Source: an uncultured Prevotella sp. (lineage in GTDB: Bacteria > Bacteroidota > Bacteroidia > Bacteroidales > Bacteroidaceae). From it: 62,081 bases of DNA. Every line of letters starts with the position of its first letter. Positions within the stretch are counted from its first letter, which is position 1. The stretch spans positions 1 through 62,081 of the forward strand of contig UQTI01000008.1 of NCBI GenBank assembly GCA_900543975.1, read 5' to 3'. Position numbers and translations under genes: made by a program. Under the pieces are notes generated by a model. It worked only from the letters and a program-made list of their open reading frames with translations, did no database searches and was not told where the DNA came from. This document shows positions 1 through 8,254 of this stretch, one piece after another.

Positions 1-85
1 CTTCGAACAACTTCTCATAAGACGGATTGTGAGCGATTACTGTAGAACCAGTAATGCCGTACTTTGTCAAATCTAACTTTGCCAT
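1..85 (-). CDS. pckA: Phosphoenolpyruvate carboxykinase (ATP), N-terminal fragment
   Basis: Only the first 28 codons lie in the window; the gene runs off the left edge. The start codon is the complement of 83-85. The peptide begins MAKLDLTKYGITGSTVI and continues with HNPSYEKLFE, which I recognise as the N terminus of Bacteroidota ATP-dependent PEP carboxykinase (family members start with a close variant of MANLDLSKYGITG). The enzyme interconverts oxaloacetate and phosphoenolpyruvate with ATP/ADP and in these fermenters usually runs toward CO2 fixation on the way to succinate. A well-formed minus-strand promoter lies 135-165 bases upstream. It is divergent from upp. The identification rests on a short fragment, so it is likely but not certain. 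Confidence 0.75.
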   Translation of the reverse strand, partial: MAKLDLTKYGITGSTVIAHNPSYEKLFE

Positions 86-219
86 TTTTAATTAAAATTA
101 TTTAGAAGTGAATTAAATGTCTTGATTCTTCTCAAGGTTATCCATGCAAAACCGATAAGGATCATTGCCTTACGTTGTTCTCACATTATTACCTTTACCT
201 TATTATCTTAAATCCGCTG

Positions 220-250
220 CAAAGATAGATAAAAAGTGTTGAACGGCAAA
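220..250 (-). promoter_or_regulatory. Bacteroidota-type promoter for pckA
   Basis: Read on the minus strand, TTTG (247-250) is followed by a 19-base spacer and TATCTTTG (220-227). This matches the Bacteroidota consensus TTTG-N19/21-TAnnTTTG exactly. Transcription would begin near 214, giving a leader of about 130 bases before the pckA start at 85. Confidence 0.7.
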
Positions 251-377
251 CCTTTTAACGACAAAAATATATGTAAAGCAATTGTTTTTAGGTTAAAGAA
301 ATTAAAAAAACGGGGCATTGGGTTCAATTTGTAATTTTCAGTTGGCAAATGGTCAACTTAATATGCAATCTTTTTTA

Positions 378-385
378 TACCTTTG
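378..385 (+). promoter_or_regulatory. Probable -7 promoter element of upp
   Basis: TACCTTTG matches the Bacteroidota -7 consensus TAnnTTTG and lies about 100 bases before the upp start. No good TTTG -33 box is found at the expected 19-21 base spacing, so the call rests on one element. Confidence 0.5.
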
Positions 386-482
386 CGCCAATTTAAGCAA
401 GCTGTAACGGCATGCCGACGAAACAACTAAAAACTCGTCTATCAGAAAAACAAGACTAATAAACAAAAATCATATATAAGAT

Positions 483-1139
483 ATGAAAATCATCAACTTT
501 GCAGAACAGAACAGCATCATCAACAAGTATATGGCTGAGATGCGCGACAAAGACTATCAGACCAACCGTCTGCTTTTCCGTAACAACATCATGCGTGTGG
601 GCGAGCTCATTGCTTATGAGCTCAGCAAGACCTTCGACTATGAGGAGCGCGACGTGCAGACCCCTCTGGGCACAGCCCGCGTGAGCGTGCCCACCGACAA
701 GCTGGTGCTCGGAACAATCTTCCGCGCCGGTCTGCCGTTCCACCAGGGTTTCCTTAACATCTTCGACCATGCCGGCAACGCCTTCGTGTCGGCGTTCCGC
801 GAGTATGAGGACGAGGCTCACACCAAGGTGGGCATACATGTAGAATATCTTGCCACACCCGACCTCAATAACGCCACGCTGCTCATCGTGGACCCCATGC
901 TTGCCACGGGCGGCTCTATGGAGATGGGCTACAAGGCGCTGCTGACCAAGGGCACTCCCAAAAAGGTGCATGTGGTGTGTGTGATGGCTTCGCCCGAGGG
1001 CATTGAGCACATCCGCCGCACGTTCCCCGACGACACCACCATCTGGTGTGCTGCCATCGACCCGGGTCTGAACGAGCACAAGTATATCGTTCCTGGCTTC
1101 GGCGATGCAGGAGATTTGTGCTATGGGGGGAAGATTTAA
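483..1139 (+). CDS. upp: Uracil phosphoribosyltransferase
   Basis: This cytosolic 218-residue enzyme makes UMP from uracil and PRPP in pyrimidine salvage. The PRPP-binding loop LLIVDPMLATGGSM is near residues 133-146, and the C-terminal uracil-binding segment YIVPGFGDAGDLCYG is intact. The length is normal for the family. The start is the first ATG after the spacer, and the N-terminal MKIINFAEQNSIINKYM fits Bacteroidota homologues. It is a single-gene unit: its own -7 element lies upstream, a perfect palindromic terminator overlaps its stop codon, and the next gene converges on it from the minus strand. The divergent neighbour pckA is a common arrangement in this group. Confidence 0.95.
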   Translation: MKIINFAEQNSIINKYMAEMRDKDYQTNRLLFRNNIMRVGELIAYELSKTFDYEERDVQTPLGTARVSVPTDKLVLGTIFRAGLPFHQGFLNIFDHAGNAFVSAFREYEDEAHTKVGIHVEYLATPDLNNATLLIVDPMLATGGSMEMGYKALLTKGTPKKVHVVCVMASPEGIEHIRRTFPDDTTIWCAAIDPGLNEHKYIVPGFGDAGDLCYGGKI

Positions 1140-1165
1140 AAAGCTTTTCGCGAAAAGCTTTTTAA
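1136..1165. terminator. Bidirectional palindromic terminator between upp and the C1 peptidase gene
   Basis: A perfect 30-base palindrome centred on CGCG between 1150 and 1151; each arm is TTAAAAAGCTTTTCG or its complement. A and T runs flank the stem on both strands, so it can terminate upp on the plus strand and the convergent peptidase gene on the minus strand. It includes the upp stop codon (1137-1139). Confidence 0.8.
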
Positions 1166-1237
1166 GTGAAAAGTGAAAAACGAAAAGTGAAAAATCCATG
1201 TGCTTTATTACTTGCGCAGCCTTGGCTATAGGATTTT

Positions 1238-2491
1238 TCACTTTTCCCTTTTCACTTTTCCCTTAAAAGGCGAAGCCTTTAAACAGACTCCCACCGTTTT
1301 CATCCTGACATATTTCTCGGAGAGGAGCATGAAGCCGTGGTGGCGGTTGGAGGAGCCCCACGAGTTTTTGGCAACAAAGAAGAGGGTACTGTCGCTACGG
1401 CGGCGCACAAGACCGATGAGGGCCATGCAATGGTCGTCGGTGGTGAGGCGACGCTCAAACATGAGTTGACGCTTCTGCTGCGTGCAGCGGCTCATGGGCA
1501 GGGAGAGGTCTGCCATGCCGTCGGGCCAACTGAAACCGCGCTCACTGATGTCGCCCTCCCAACACACGGGGTGGCGGTCGAGGAGCGAGCGCTTTATCAT
1601 GGTCATCATCGTGTCGAGAGGCAGGTTCAAGAACTGCTCGTGCAGCCTGTTGTCGGCCACCTCAAGGTCAAACGCCTCGCCAAAGGGATGGTGCGTGAAC
1701 GAGGTGACGGCTTGCCACTCGCCTGGTGAACAGACGCTCTGGGCGAAGTCGACGGGCGAATATTCTGCCCCGAACATATAGACATGCAGCGGCATGGGAC
1801 CCATGCTCTCGTCAAGCAGTCGCTCAACGACCTGCTTGTAACCCCAAAACGACGGCTGCTGACGGGCAGCAAGCATCAACCGACGGGCAACAGGACGCAA
1901 CGGGAGAGCGGACTTGGAGCAATCTGACGAAAGGGAGGCAGAGGTAGCAACATCCTGCGAGCCTTCTGATGCTGCGGCTTGTGAGCCGTCAGACAAGAGG
2001 GATCTGGCGGCAGCCACCGCGCTGTTGTCGCCCATGCCGTGATAGCTGTCGTAGGGCATGGCGCCAAAGCGCCGCAAGAGCGTCACCGCCATGGGGGCTG
2101 TTCCGCGCAGGGTCATGGCGTGGGCGTCGCGCGCGAAATAATAGCGGTGGGCGAGGCTGGTGAGATACTGGCGTGCGGTGTAATCGACCCCAATGTTCAC
2201 GCTGTCGCCCTGTGCCGCGTGCTCACTTTCTATCGTTGCCGTCATGGCATAGAGCCAGCACAGCTCGTTATGGCCCTGGTCCTTGACAGGTGTTGTGGGG
2301 AGCATCGCCAAGGTCTCATACACCGACGTGTCGATGGCAGCAACGCCCTGCAGCGAGGCCGTTTCTGCTGTCGCTCCCTCACCACCGGTCTTTGGTGCCG
2401 ACCGGTATCCACAGGCCGCAAGCAGCAGGATGAACACCATTGCCGAAGCCGGGCGTGCAATTGTTGATAAGTTCTTAAACGTCTGATTCAT
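1238..2491 (-). CDS. Papain-like (C1 family) cysteine peptidase lipoprotein
   Basis: This 417-residue protein has a signal peptide ending in the lipobox LLAAC (Cys27), so it should be lipid-anchored outside the inner membrane. The papain-type active site is visible: Gln72 and Cys78 in PVKDQGHNELCWLYA, His354 in DDHCMALIG, and Asn376 in AKNSWG. This is the Gln-Cys-His-Asn arrangement of clan CA family C1, closest to the bleomycin hydrolase/aminopeptidase C branch. Residues of about 165-195 form a Ser/Ala/Gly-rich low-complexity stretch that is not part of the fold. The last few codons (SPFKGKVKREK) run into the spacer repeat seen elsewhere in the window, so the gene end may have been extended by repeat DNA. 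Substrate unknown. Confidence 0.8.
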   Translation of the reverse strand: MNQTFKNLSTIARPASAMVFILLLAACGYRSAPKTGGEGATAETASLQGVAAIDTSVYETLAMLPTTPVKDQGHNELCWLYAMTATIESEHAAQGDSVNIGVDYTARQYLTSLAHRYYFARDAHAMTLRGTAPMAVTLLRRFGAMPYDSYHGMGDNSAVAAARSLLSDGSQAAASEGSQDVATSASLSSDCSKSALPLRPVARRLMLAARQQPSFWGYKQVVERLLDESMGPMPLHVYMFGAEYSPVDFAQSVCSPGEWQAVTSFTHHPFGEAFDLEVADNRLHEQFLNLPLDTMMTMIKRSLLDRHPVCWEGDISERGFSWPDGMADLSLPMSRCTQQKRQLMFERRLTTDDHCMALIGLVRRRSDSTLFFVAKNSWGSSNRHHGFMLLSEKYVRMKTVGVCLKASPFKGKVKREK

Positions 2492-2525
2492 AATGCTTTT
2501 CTTTTATTCTAAAGACCGTCTTAAA

Positions 2526-2588
2526 GCCAAACAAAATCCACTCTTCTAAAAATCCAAAATCCAAGCAAGCCCTAACGACCGATTTGGG
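2526..2588 (+). repeat. Partial copy (right end) of the 183-bp inverted-repeat element
   Basis: This segment matches the right-hand third of the complete element at 59319-59501, including the terminal sequence GACCGATTTGGG (2577-2588). It is followed by TTAAA (2589-2593) and also preceded by TTAAA (2521-2525). The left half of the element is missing. It lies just upstream of the C1 peptidase gene. Confidence 0.6.
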
Positions 2589-2617
2589 TTAAAAGGATAA
2601 ATTGTTGAACGCAGAGT

Positions 2618-2690
2618 GTTGCAAAGCAACAAAGGCTTATATGAGGAAGGGTGAAACCCGTGTCCACATATAAGCCTTTCTGTTTTTTCA
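2618..2690 (+). terminator. Strong hairpin with T-run, plus strand
   Basis: A small hairpin GTTGC-AAA-GCAAC (2618-2630) abuts a perfect 13-bp stem, AAAGGCTTATATG (2631-2643) with CATATAAGCCTTT (2667-2679), whose loop contains GGGT-GAAA-CCCG. A T-run (2683-2688) follows on the plus strand. By form it is an intrinsic terminator, but no plus-strand gene precedes it. It lies between the ends of a promoterless spacer and the 3' end of rnc, so it could terminate a small RNA or act on minus-strand rnc transcripts. Confidence 0.6.
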
Positions 2691-2733
2691 AGATCCACAT
2701 GCCTCGGCATGCTGACCGTCAACATGTTCCTGT

Positions 2734-4077
2734 TTACGCCTTCTCTGCCTCCTCAAAGGCGGCAGCCTCGGCAGCAGCGATGATCTCCTCGCGGGTCTTG
2801 TCGCGGGTTGTGATGTCGCTGAGGTCAAACTCGTCGTCTGAAGAATTGTCTGATGCGTCGGCATAGCCGTTTGAAGTGTCAGCATCTGAAGCGTCAGCAT
2901 AAGCATCGCCTTCAGCAGCTGTCAGCTCTTCTTCCGCAACGCCCTCGTTGCACCATCCGGCCTCGGTGTCTGCCACGGCAGCTGGTGCCACAGCGGCGGC
3001 AGCCTTTGCTGCATACATGGGCGAGCGGCGGTTGGTGCGTTTCTTGCTCTTGCAGCCCTCGTCGTCGGCGTTGTCTGACGGTTCTGAACCGTCAGAAGAG
3101 GCACCGTCAGAAGCAGCACCTTCCGAGCCATAGCTTTTCTTGGCAGAGGCGTTAGAGGCGGCAGAAACGTTAGAGGCGGCAGAAACGGAAGCATCAGAAC
3201 CTGAGGCGGCAAAGTTGTCGTCCTGCACCCCACCGTGGTTCACCACGATAAAGTCTTCGGGCTCTGTGCTGGGCACGTTCTCCACCGGCTCCTCCTCCAT
3301 CTTCGTGCGGTTGGTCTTGGCCGTAAACACGCTGTCGAGAAACTGAGGTTGCTTGCGCAGCTTCTCGAGAGTGCGCTTCGATGCCATCTGCTGGCTCTCC
3401 TTCTTGCTGTAGCCAGTGGCATCGCACCCTTCGACCCCTTCGAGCACCACCATGTAGGTGAAGACCGGACTGCCGTTCTTGTCTTTATGCTGCTCCTTGA
3501 GCGCAAACTCTATCTTCACGCGGTTCTTCTGCGCCCACTCTATGAGCTTGCTCTTGAAGTTGACCTCCTTATAGGCCACCTTGTCTATGTTGATCATCTG
3601 GTCGAGAATGCGCTTCTGTATGAACCTCATGCAGGCGTTGTAGCCGCGGTCGAGGTAGAGCGCACCCACGAGAGCCTCGAAGGCGTTGCCGCCCATGTAA
3701 GAGTTGTGGGCCGACGAGCGTCCGTTCGACAGGATGAGCTGCGTTATGCCCATCTCCTGAGCCAGACGGTTCAGGGTCTCACGCTGCACGAGCTTGGAGC
3801 GTGTGTTGGTGAGGAAGCCCTCTCGCTTGCCGGGAAAATGGCGATAGACAATGTCGCCCACGGCAGCGTCGAGCACAGCGTCGCCCAAAAACTCCAGGCG
3901 CTCGTTGTTCACAGGCTTGCCCTTGGCGTTGCGCTTGAACAGGCTCTTGTGCATGAGCGCGAGCTTGTAGAGCGAGATGTCGTGAGGGTAGACCCCTATG
4001 ATGTTGTAGAGAGATAAATAAAGCTCCTTTTCCTTGCGGAAGGGGAGCTTTATTCTGTCTATGATGTTACTCAGCAT
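2734..4077 (-). CDS. rnc: Ribonuclease III with long low-complexity C-terminal tail
   Basis: This double-strand-specific endoribonuclease acts in rRNA and mRNA processing. The catalytic domain (about residues 20-165) carries the signature NERLEFLGDAVLD at 58-70, and a double-stranded-RNA-binding domain follows (about 173-245). These 245 residues are a complete bacterial RNase III. Another 200 residues follow, rich in Ala, Ser, Asp and Glu with repeats such as VSAASN and ASDADTSNGYADASD, with no recognisable fold. The tail roughly doubles the usual length. The start codon overlaps the end of fabF by 11 bases, so acpP, fabF and rnc form one minus-strand set, an order common in Bacteroidota. Confidence 0.93.
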   Translation of the reverse strand: MLSNIIDRIKLPFRKEKELYLSLYNIIGVYPHDISLYKLALMHKSLFKRNAKGKPVNNERLEFLGDAVLDAAVGDIVYRHFPGKREGFLTNTRSKLVQRETLNRLAQEMGITQLILSNGRSSAHNSYMGGNAFEALVGALYLDRGYNACMRFIQKRILDQMINIDKVAYKEVNFKSKLIEWAQKNRVKIEFALKEQHKDKNGSPVFTYMVVLEGVEGCDATGYSKKESQQMASKRTLEKLRKQPQFLDSVFTAKTNRTKMEEEPVENVPSTEPEDFIVVNHGGVQDDNFAASGSDASVSAASNVSAASNASAKKSYGSEGAASDGASSDGSEPSDNADDEGCKSKKRTNRRSPMYAAKAAAAVAPAAVADTEAGWCNEGVAEEELTAAEGDAYADASDADTSNGYADASDNSSDDEFDLSDITTRDKTREEIIAAAEAAAFEEAEKA

Positions 4078-5329
4078 ACTTCTTGAATGCTACACATGCG
4101 TTGTGGCCGCCGAAACCGAAGGTGTTGCTGATGGCAGCACGCACCTCGCGCTTCTGTGCCTTGTTGAAGGTGAAATTGAGGTTATAGTCGATCTCCTCGT
4201 CGTTGTCGCCCTCGGTGTGGTTGATTGTCGGGGGCACGATGTCGTTCTTCACAGAGAGCACAGCAACCATGGCCTCCACAGCGCCGGCAGCGCCGAGCAG
4301 GTGACCGGTCATCGACTTGGTTGAGCTGATGTTGAGCTTGTAGGCAGCATCGCCAAACACGTCCTTGATGGCCTTGGCCTCAGAGATGTCGCCAACGTGT
4401 GTGCTGGTGCCGTGAACGTTGATGTAGTCGACATCCTCGGGCTTCAGACCGGCGTCGTCAAGGGCGCGCTGCATCACGAGTTTGGCACCCAGACCCTCGG
4501 GGTGAGAGGCGGTGATGTGGTAAGCGTCGGCGCTCATGCCCTCGCCCACCATCTCGGCGTAGATCTTTGCACCACGGGCCTTGGCGTGCTCCAGCTCCTC
4601 AAGGATGAGGCAGCCTGCGCCCTCGCCCATGATGAAACCGTCGCGGCTGGCGCTGAACGGACGTGAGGCGTGCTCAGGATCGTCGTTGCGTGTAGAGAGA
4701 GCGTGCATGGCGTTGAAACCGCCCACGCCACAAGCGCAGATGGCAGCCTCAGCACCTCCGCCAAGGATCATGTCGGCCTTGCCCAGACGCACAAGGTTGA
4801 AGGCGTCGGCCAGAGCGTTGCTTGAAGAAGCACATGCCGATGTGGTGGTATAGTTGGGACCGTTGAAACCGTAAAGGATAGAGATCTGTCCTGACGCGAT
4901 GTCGGCGATCATCTTCGGGATGAAGAAGGGGTTAAACTTGGGACCTGCCTCCTGGTGCTGGCTATAATAGCCCACCTCGTCCTCGAAGGTCTTGATGCCG
5001 CCGATGCCCACACCGTAGACCACGCCTACGCGCTGCTTGTCGATGGCATCGAGATCAACCTGGCTGTCTTCTACGGCTTGCTTGGCAGCGATGATGGCGA
5101 GCTGTGTGTAGCGGTCCATCTTGCGAGCTTCCTTGCGGTCGATGAAATCGTTAATGTTCAGACCCTTCACCTCGCAGGCAAACTTGGTCTTGAACAAAGT
5201 GGTGTCAAAGCTTGTGATGGGAGCTGCTCCGCTCTTTCCAGCGAGCAAGTTTGCCCATGTCTCCTCGGCGGTGTTGCCTACGGGGGTAACGGCACCTATG
5301 CCTGTTACAACTACTCTTTTTAATTCCAT
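4067..5329 (-). CDS. fabF: 3-oxoacyl-[acyl-carrier-protein] synthase II
   Basis: This enzyme condenses acyl-ACP with malonyl-ACP in fatty-acid elongation. I start it at the ATG complementing 5327-5329 because MELKRVVVTGIGAVTPVG is the standard FabF N terminus; an in-frame ATG 66 bases upstream would add an unrelated leader. The 420-residue product has the complete catalytic triad: Cys166 in TTTSACASSSN, His306 in NVHGTSTH and His343 in TGHLLGAAGA. It follows acpP on the same strand after a 368-base spacer with a long hairpin, and its end overlaps rnc by 11 bases. Confidence 0.95.
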   Translation of the reverse strand: MELKRVVVTGIGAVTPVGNTAEETWANLLAGKSGAAPITSFDTTLFKTKFACEVKGLNINDFIDRKEARKMDRYTQLAIIAAKQAVEDSQVDLDAIDKQRVGVVYGVGIGGIKTFEDEVGYYSQHQEAGPKFNPFFIPKMIADIASGQISILYGFNGPNYTTTSACASSSNALADAFNLVRLGKADMILGGGAEAAICACGVGGFNAMHALSTRNDDPEHASRPFSASRDGFIMGEGAGCLILEELEHAKARGAKIYAEMVGEGMSADAYHITASHPEGLGAKLVMQRALDDAGLKPEDVDYINVHGTSTHVGDISEAKAIKDVFGDAAYKLNISSTKSMTGHLLGAAGAVEAMVAVLSVKNDIVPPTINHTEGDNDEEIDYNLNFTFNKAQKREVRAAISNTFGFGGHNACVAFKKYAE

Positions 5330-5535
5330 TATTATCTCGTTCGGCGTGCCTTGACCAAAAAATTTTGTTTTCGTATTGTTTTTTCCTCTCAGCACGCGGT
5401 TATTAATCTGATGAATGTGAAAAAGGTGTGATTACGCGGATGCGTTGCCGGCATCTCAAAAATTCTCGTTGATGCCTTTATGCCGCGGACCTCTGCCGCA
5501 GCCTTGCAAAACTTCAGAAATATAGATATAACAGA

Positions 5536-5593
5536 GGTTGATGGTTTCTGGGGGTGTAAGAAAATCTGGAAATCACCACAGAAACTATCAACC
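5536..5593. other. Long inverted repeat between acpP and fabF
   Basis: GGTTGATGGTTTCTG (5536-5550) can pair with CAGAAACTATCAACC (5579-5593) with one mismatch. GGTG and CACC inside the loop extend the stem. It sits in the 368-base acpP-fabF spacer (5330-5697), which otherwise shows no gene. Lacking a T-run, it does not look like a normal terminator. It might be an attenuator or an RNA processing site that sets the high acpP to fabF ratio. Confidence 0.5.
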
Positions 5594-5697
5594 GTCTGAA
5601 CGCCCCATCGGGCTTCTTGCTGTCGCGCGTCACACGCGGGCAGACGCAGTCACAGCATTAAAGACATGCTGTGGGTGCGTTTCTGCCGGAGCGGAAA

Positions 5698-5934
5698 TTA
5701 TTTCTTGTTCTCCTCAATGTAAGCGATAGCGTCACCTACAGTGGTGATCTTCTCAGCCTGGTCATCGGGAATAGTGATGTTGAATGACTTCTCAAACTCC
5801 ATGATGAGCTCTACAGTGTCCAGAGAGTCGGCACCGAGATCGTTTGTGAAGCTTGCTTCGGGCTTAACATCAGCCTCATCAACACCCAGCTTATCAGCGA
5901 TGATTTCTTTTACCTTTGATTCAATTTCTGACAT
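5698..5934 (-). CDS. acpP: Acyl carrier protein
   Basis: This 78-residue acidic protein carries growing acyl chains on a phosphopantetheine arm during fatty-acid synthesis. The attachment site is Ser37 in DLGADSLDTVELIMEFE, followed by the usual helix III. Length and charge are typical. It is the first gene of the acpP-fabF-rnc set, with a promoter about 55-85 bases upstream. Confidence 0.96.
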   Translation of the reverse strand: MSEIESKVKEIIADKLGVDEADVKPEASFTNDLGADSLDTVELIMEFEKSFNITIPDDQAEKITTVGDAIAYIEENKK

Positions 5935-5987
5935 AATTTTTAATCTTTAAAATGTTTGTAATTAGTTTCTTAATTCAAAATCGGCTA

Positions 5988-6019
5988 CAAAGGAACACAT
6001 TATTTTTCACATTCGCAAA
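5988..6019 (-). promoter_or_regulatory. Probable acpP promoter
   Basis: On the minus strand, TTTG (6016-6019) is followed by 20 bases and TTCCTTTG (5988-5995). The -7 box differs from TAnnTTTG at one position. Position and spacing fit transcription of acpP. Confidence 0.5.
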
Positions 6020-6140
6020 TTTTTTGTGTAAAAAAGCGCCTTCGCGTGCACATTGACACGCCATTTGTGCAATTTTTCGACCTTTGACGTGCGCACACAA
6101 CACACAAATGAGATAAAAAAACAAAAAACCCAACCCAAAG

Positions 6141-6172
6141 TTTGGCAGTGTGGCGCTTTTGCCGTATCTTTG
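6141..6172 (+). promoter_or_regulatory. Promoter for the DUF4254-GT9 pair
   Basis: TTTG (6141-6144), a 20-base spacer and TATCTTTG (6165-6172) match the Bacteroidota consensus. The predicted leader is long, about 165 bases, before the start at 6345. It is back to back with the acpP promoter. Confidence 0.65.
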
Positions 6173-6344
6173 TATAGTGACGATGAAGCCGACAAACCAA
6201 AACAGCCCCTAAACAACCCCCAGACAACCCCTGAACACGTCCTTTGGCCGAAACAGAGAAACCCACAGGACACACGTCGGCAGCACAGCACAGACACAAG
6301 ACATCGAGTGATCAGAAAAAGGCGAAGGCCCAACGGCAGCCGCC

Positions 6345-6977
6345 ATGTCAACAAATAAAAACCCTAACACCAATATGTCATTTTCAGAACATTGCAACCA
6401 GGTCTTCAACCAGGCCATCCGCGACTATCACATCAAGGACAACATCGACACACCCATCAACAACCCCTACGACCGTGACGATGTGGAGAACCGTCTGTAC
6501 CTCAAATGCTGGATAGACACCGTTCAGTGGCATTTTGAAGACATCATCCGCGACCCCCACATCGACCCCGTCGAGGCGCTCGCCCTGAAGCGTCGCATAG
6601 ACCGCTCAAACCAGGACCGCACCGACCTCGTGGAGCAGATCGATGCCTATTTCCGTCAGAAATATAGCGACGTCACCATTCAGCCCGACGCACGCATCAA
6701 CACCGAGAGCCCGGCATGGGCCGTGGACCGTCTGAGCATCCTGGCTCTGAAGATCTACCACATGCGCGAACAGGTGGAGCGCGAAGACGCCAGCGAGGAG
6801 CACAAGGAGAAGTGTCAGGCCAAGCTCAACGTTCTGCTTGAGCAGCAGAAGGACCTCTCAACGGCCATTGACCAGCTGCTCGACGACATAGCCTCAGGCC
6901 ACAAATACATGAAGGTCTACAAGCAGATGAAGATGTATAACGACCCGAGCACAAACCCGGTGCTGTATAAGAAGTAA
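6345..6977 (+). CDS. DUF4254 family protein
   Basis: This 210-residue, charged, largely helical cytosolic protein has no signal peptide. It resembles the Bacteroidota DUF4254 family, for example in ENRLYLKCWIDTVQWHFEDI and the central RRIDRSNQDRTDLVEQID. No catalytic motif is evident and the function is unknown. The gene ends 13 bases before a family 9 glycosyltransferase, a pairing I recall as typical of DUF4254, which suggests a part in assembling the lipopolysaccharide core. An internal ATG at codon 11 (MSFSEHC) is an alternative start. Its promoter is at 6141-6172. Confidence 0.75.
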   Translation: MSTNKNPNTNMSFSEHCNQVFNQAIRDYHIKDNIDTPINNPYDRDDVENRLYLKCWIDTVQWHFEDIIRDPHIDPVEALALKRRIDRSNQDRTDLVEQIDAYFRQKYSDVTIQPDARINTESPAWAVDRLSILALKIYHMREQVEREDASEEHKEKCQAKLNVLLEQQKDLSTAIDQLLDDIASGHKYMKVYKQMKMYNDPSTNPVLYKK

Positions 6978-6990
6978 GAAGAAAAAGCAA

Positions 6991-8037
6991 GTGAAAACCG
7001 AGCATTTACTTATAATAAGGTTCTCTGCCATGGGCGATGTGGCCATGATGGTGCCTGTGGTGAGCTCGCTGGCACACCAATATCCGCACCTGCGCATCAC
7101 CGTGCTGAGCAGACCGTTCGCACGGACGTTCTTCGATGGGCTGGCTCCCAACGTGGGGTTCATGGGGGCTGACCTGAAGAACGAGTATCGCGGGCTGAAG
7201 GGCCTCAATGCCCTCTACCGCCGACTGGTGGCGAAAAACTTCACCGCCATTGCCGACATGCACAGCATTCTGCGCTCAAGCTACCTGCGCATGCGCTTCA
7301 ACATAGGGCGTTACCAGGTGGCACACATCGACAAGCACCGCCGCGAACGCCGCGCCCTCACCGCCACACGCAACAAGGTGCTGGAGCAGCTGCCCACATC
7401 GTTTGAGGGCTATGCCGACGTGCTCGCACGCTTGGGATACCCCGTGAAGCTACAGTTTGACAGCATCTTCCCCCCAAAGGGTGGCGACATGAGTCTTATT
7501 GCGCAGCGCATCAACCCCAAAGCCGAGGGCGAGAGATGGATAGGCATAGCGCCGTTTGCAGCACATCAGGGCAAGGTGTACCCGCCCGAGAAGATGGAGC
7601 GCGTGGTCCAGCTGCTGCTTGAACGCGACCCCCGCAACCGCATTTTCCTCTTCGGAGGAGGCAAGGAGGAACGCGACATGCTCGACGAGTGGGAGAAACG
7701 CCATGACCGCTGCACCTGTGCCTCGACGCTGCTCTCAGGACTGTTCCAGGAACTGGTGCTCATGAGTCATCTCGACACGATGGTGAGCATGGACAGCGCC
7801 AACATGCACCTGGCATCGCTCACAGGCACACGCGTGGTGAGCGTGTGGGGAGCAACCCACCCTTACGCCGGCTTCATGGGCTGGAACCAGAAGGCAGACG
7901 ATGCCGTGCAGACAGACCTGCCCTGCCGCCCGTGCAGCATCTTCGGCAACAAGCCCTGCATGCGAGGCGACTATGCGTGCCTTAACAGCATCACGCCCGA
8001 GCAGATCGCTGACCGCGTGATGAAGGGGTTGGCGTAA
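6991..8037 (+). CDS. Glycosyltransferase family 9 (heptosyltransferase-like)
   Basis: This 348-residue GT-B enzyme probably adds a sugar to the lipopolysaccharide inner core at the cytoplasmic face of the membrane. The N-terminal segment LLIIRFSAMGDVAMMVPVV is the standard start of family 9. The C-terminal donor-binding motif VSMDSANMHLASLTG with SVWGATHP is present. The start is GTG at 6991, chosen because the family motif begins a few codons later and no upstream ATG is available. It follows the DUF4254 gene by 13 bases, so the two are co-transcribed. The sugar transferred cannot be told from the sequence. A 540-base gene-free spacer follows. Confidence 0.85.
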   Translation: MKTEHLLIIRFSAMGDVAMMVPVVSSLAHQYPHLRITVLSRPFARTFFDGLAPNVGFMGADLKNEYRGLKGLNALYRRLVAKNFTAIADMHSILRSSYLRMRFNIGRYQVAHIDKHRRERRALTATRNKVLEQLPTSFEGYADVLARLGYPVKLQFDSIFPPKGGDMSLIAQRINPKAEGERWIGIAPFAAHQGKVYPPEKMERVVQLLLERDPRNRIFLFGGGKEERDMLDEWEKRHDRCTCASTLLSGLFQELVLMSHLDTMVSMDSANMHLASLTGTRVVSVWGATHPYAGFMGWNQKADDAVQTDLPCRPCSIFGNKPCMRGDYACLNSITPEQIADRVMKGLA

Positions 8038-8040
8038 CAG

Positions 8041-8155
8041 CCGTTTGAGGTTTGCAAATCTACCATTTTGATTTGCGAAACAGCCTTTTGGGGTTGCAAA
8101 AAACCTCCTGGGGTTAAGAAACAGCCTTTTGGGGTTTAAGAAACAGCCATGAATT
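8041..8155 (+). repeat. Degenerate tandem repeat after the GT9 gene
   Basis: Four imperfect units of about 24-30 bases share the core AAACAGCCTTTTGGGGTT or close variants. They form the first part of the gene-free spacer 8038-8577. The array starts at the stop codon of the upstream gene. Confidence 0.55.
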
Positions 8156-8254
8156 GCATATAGACAGCGCCGAAAAGCGCTGCCTGCCCCCATCACAACA
8201 GATGCCGCTAAAGACATGTAACTGCGAAAAACATAACGGGCGGCTCTAAAAAAG

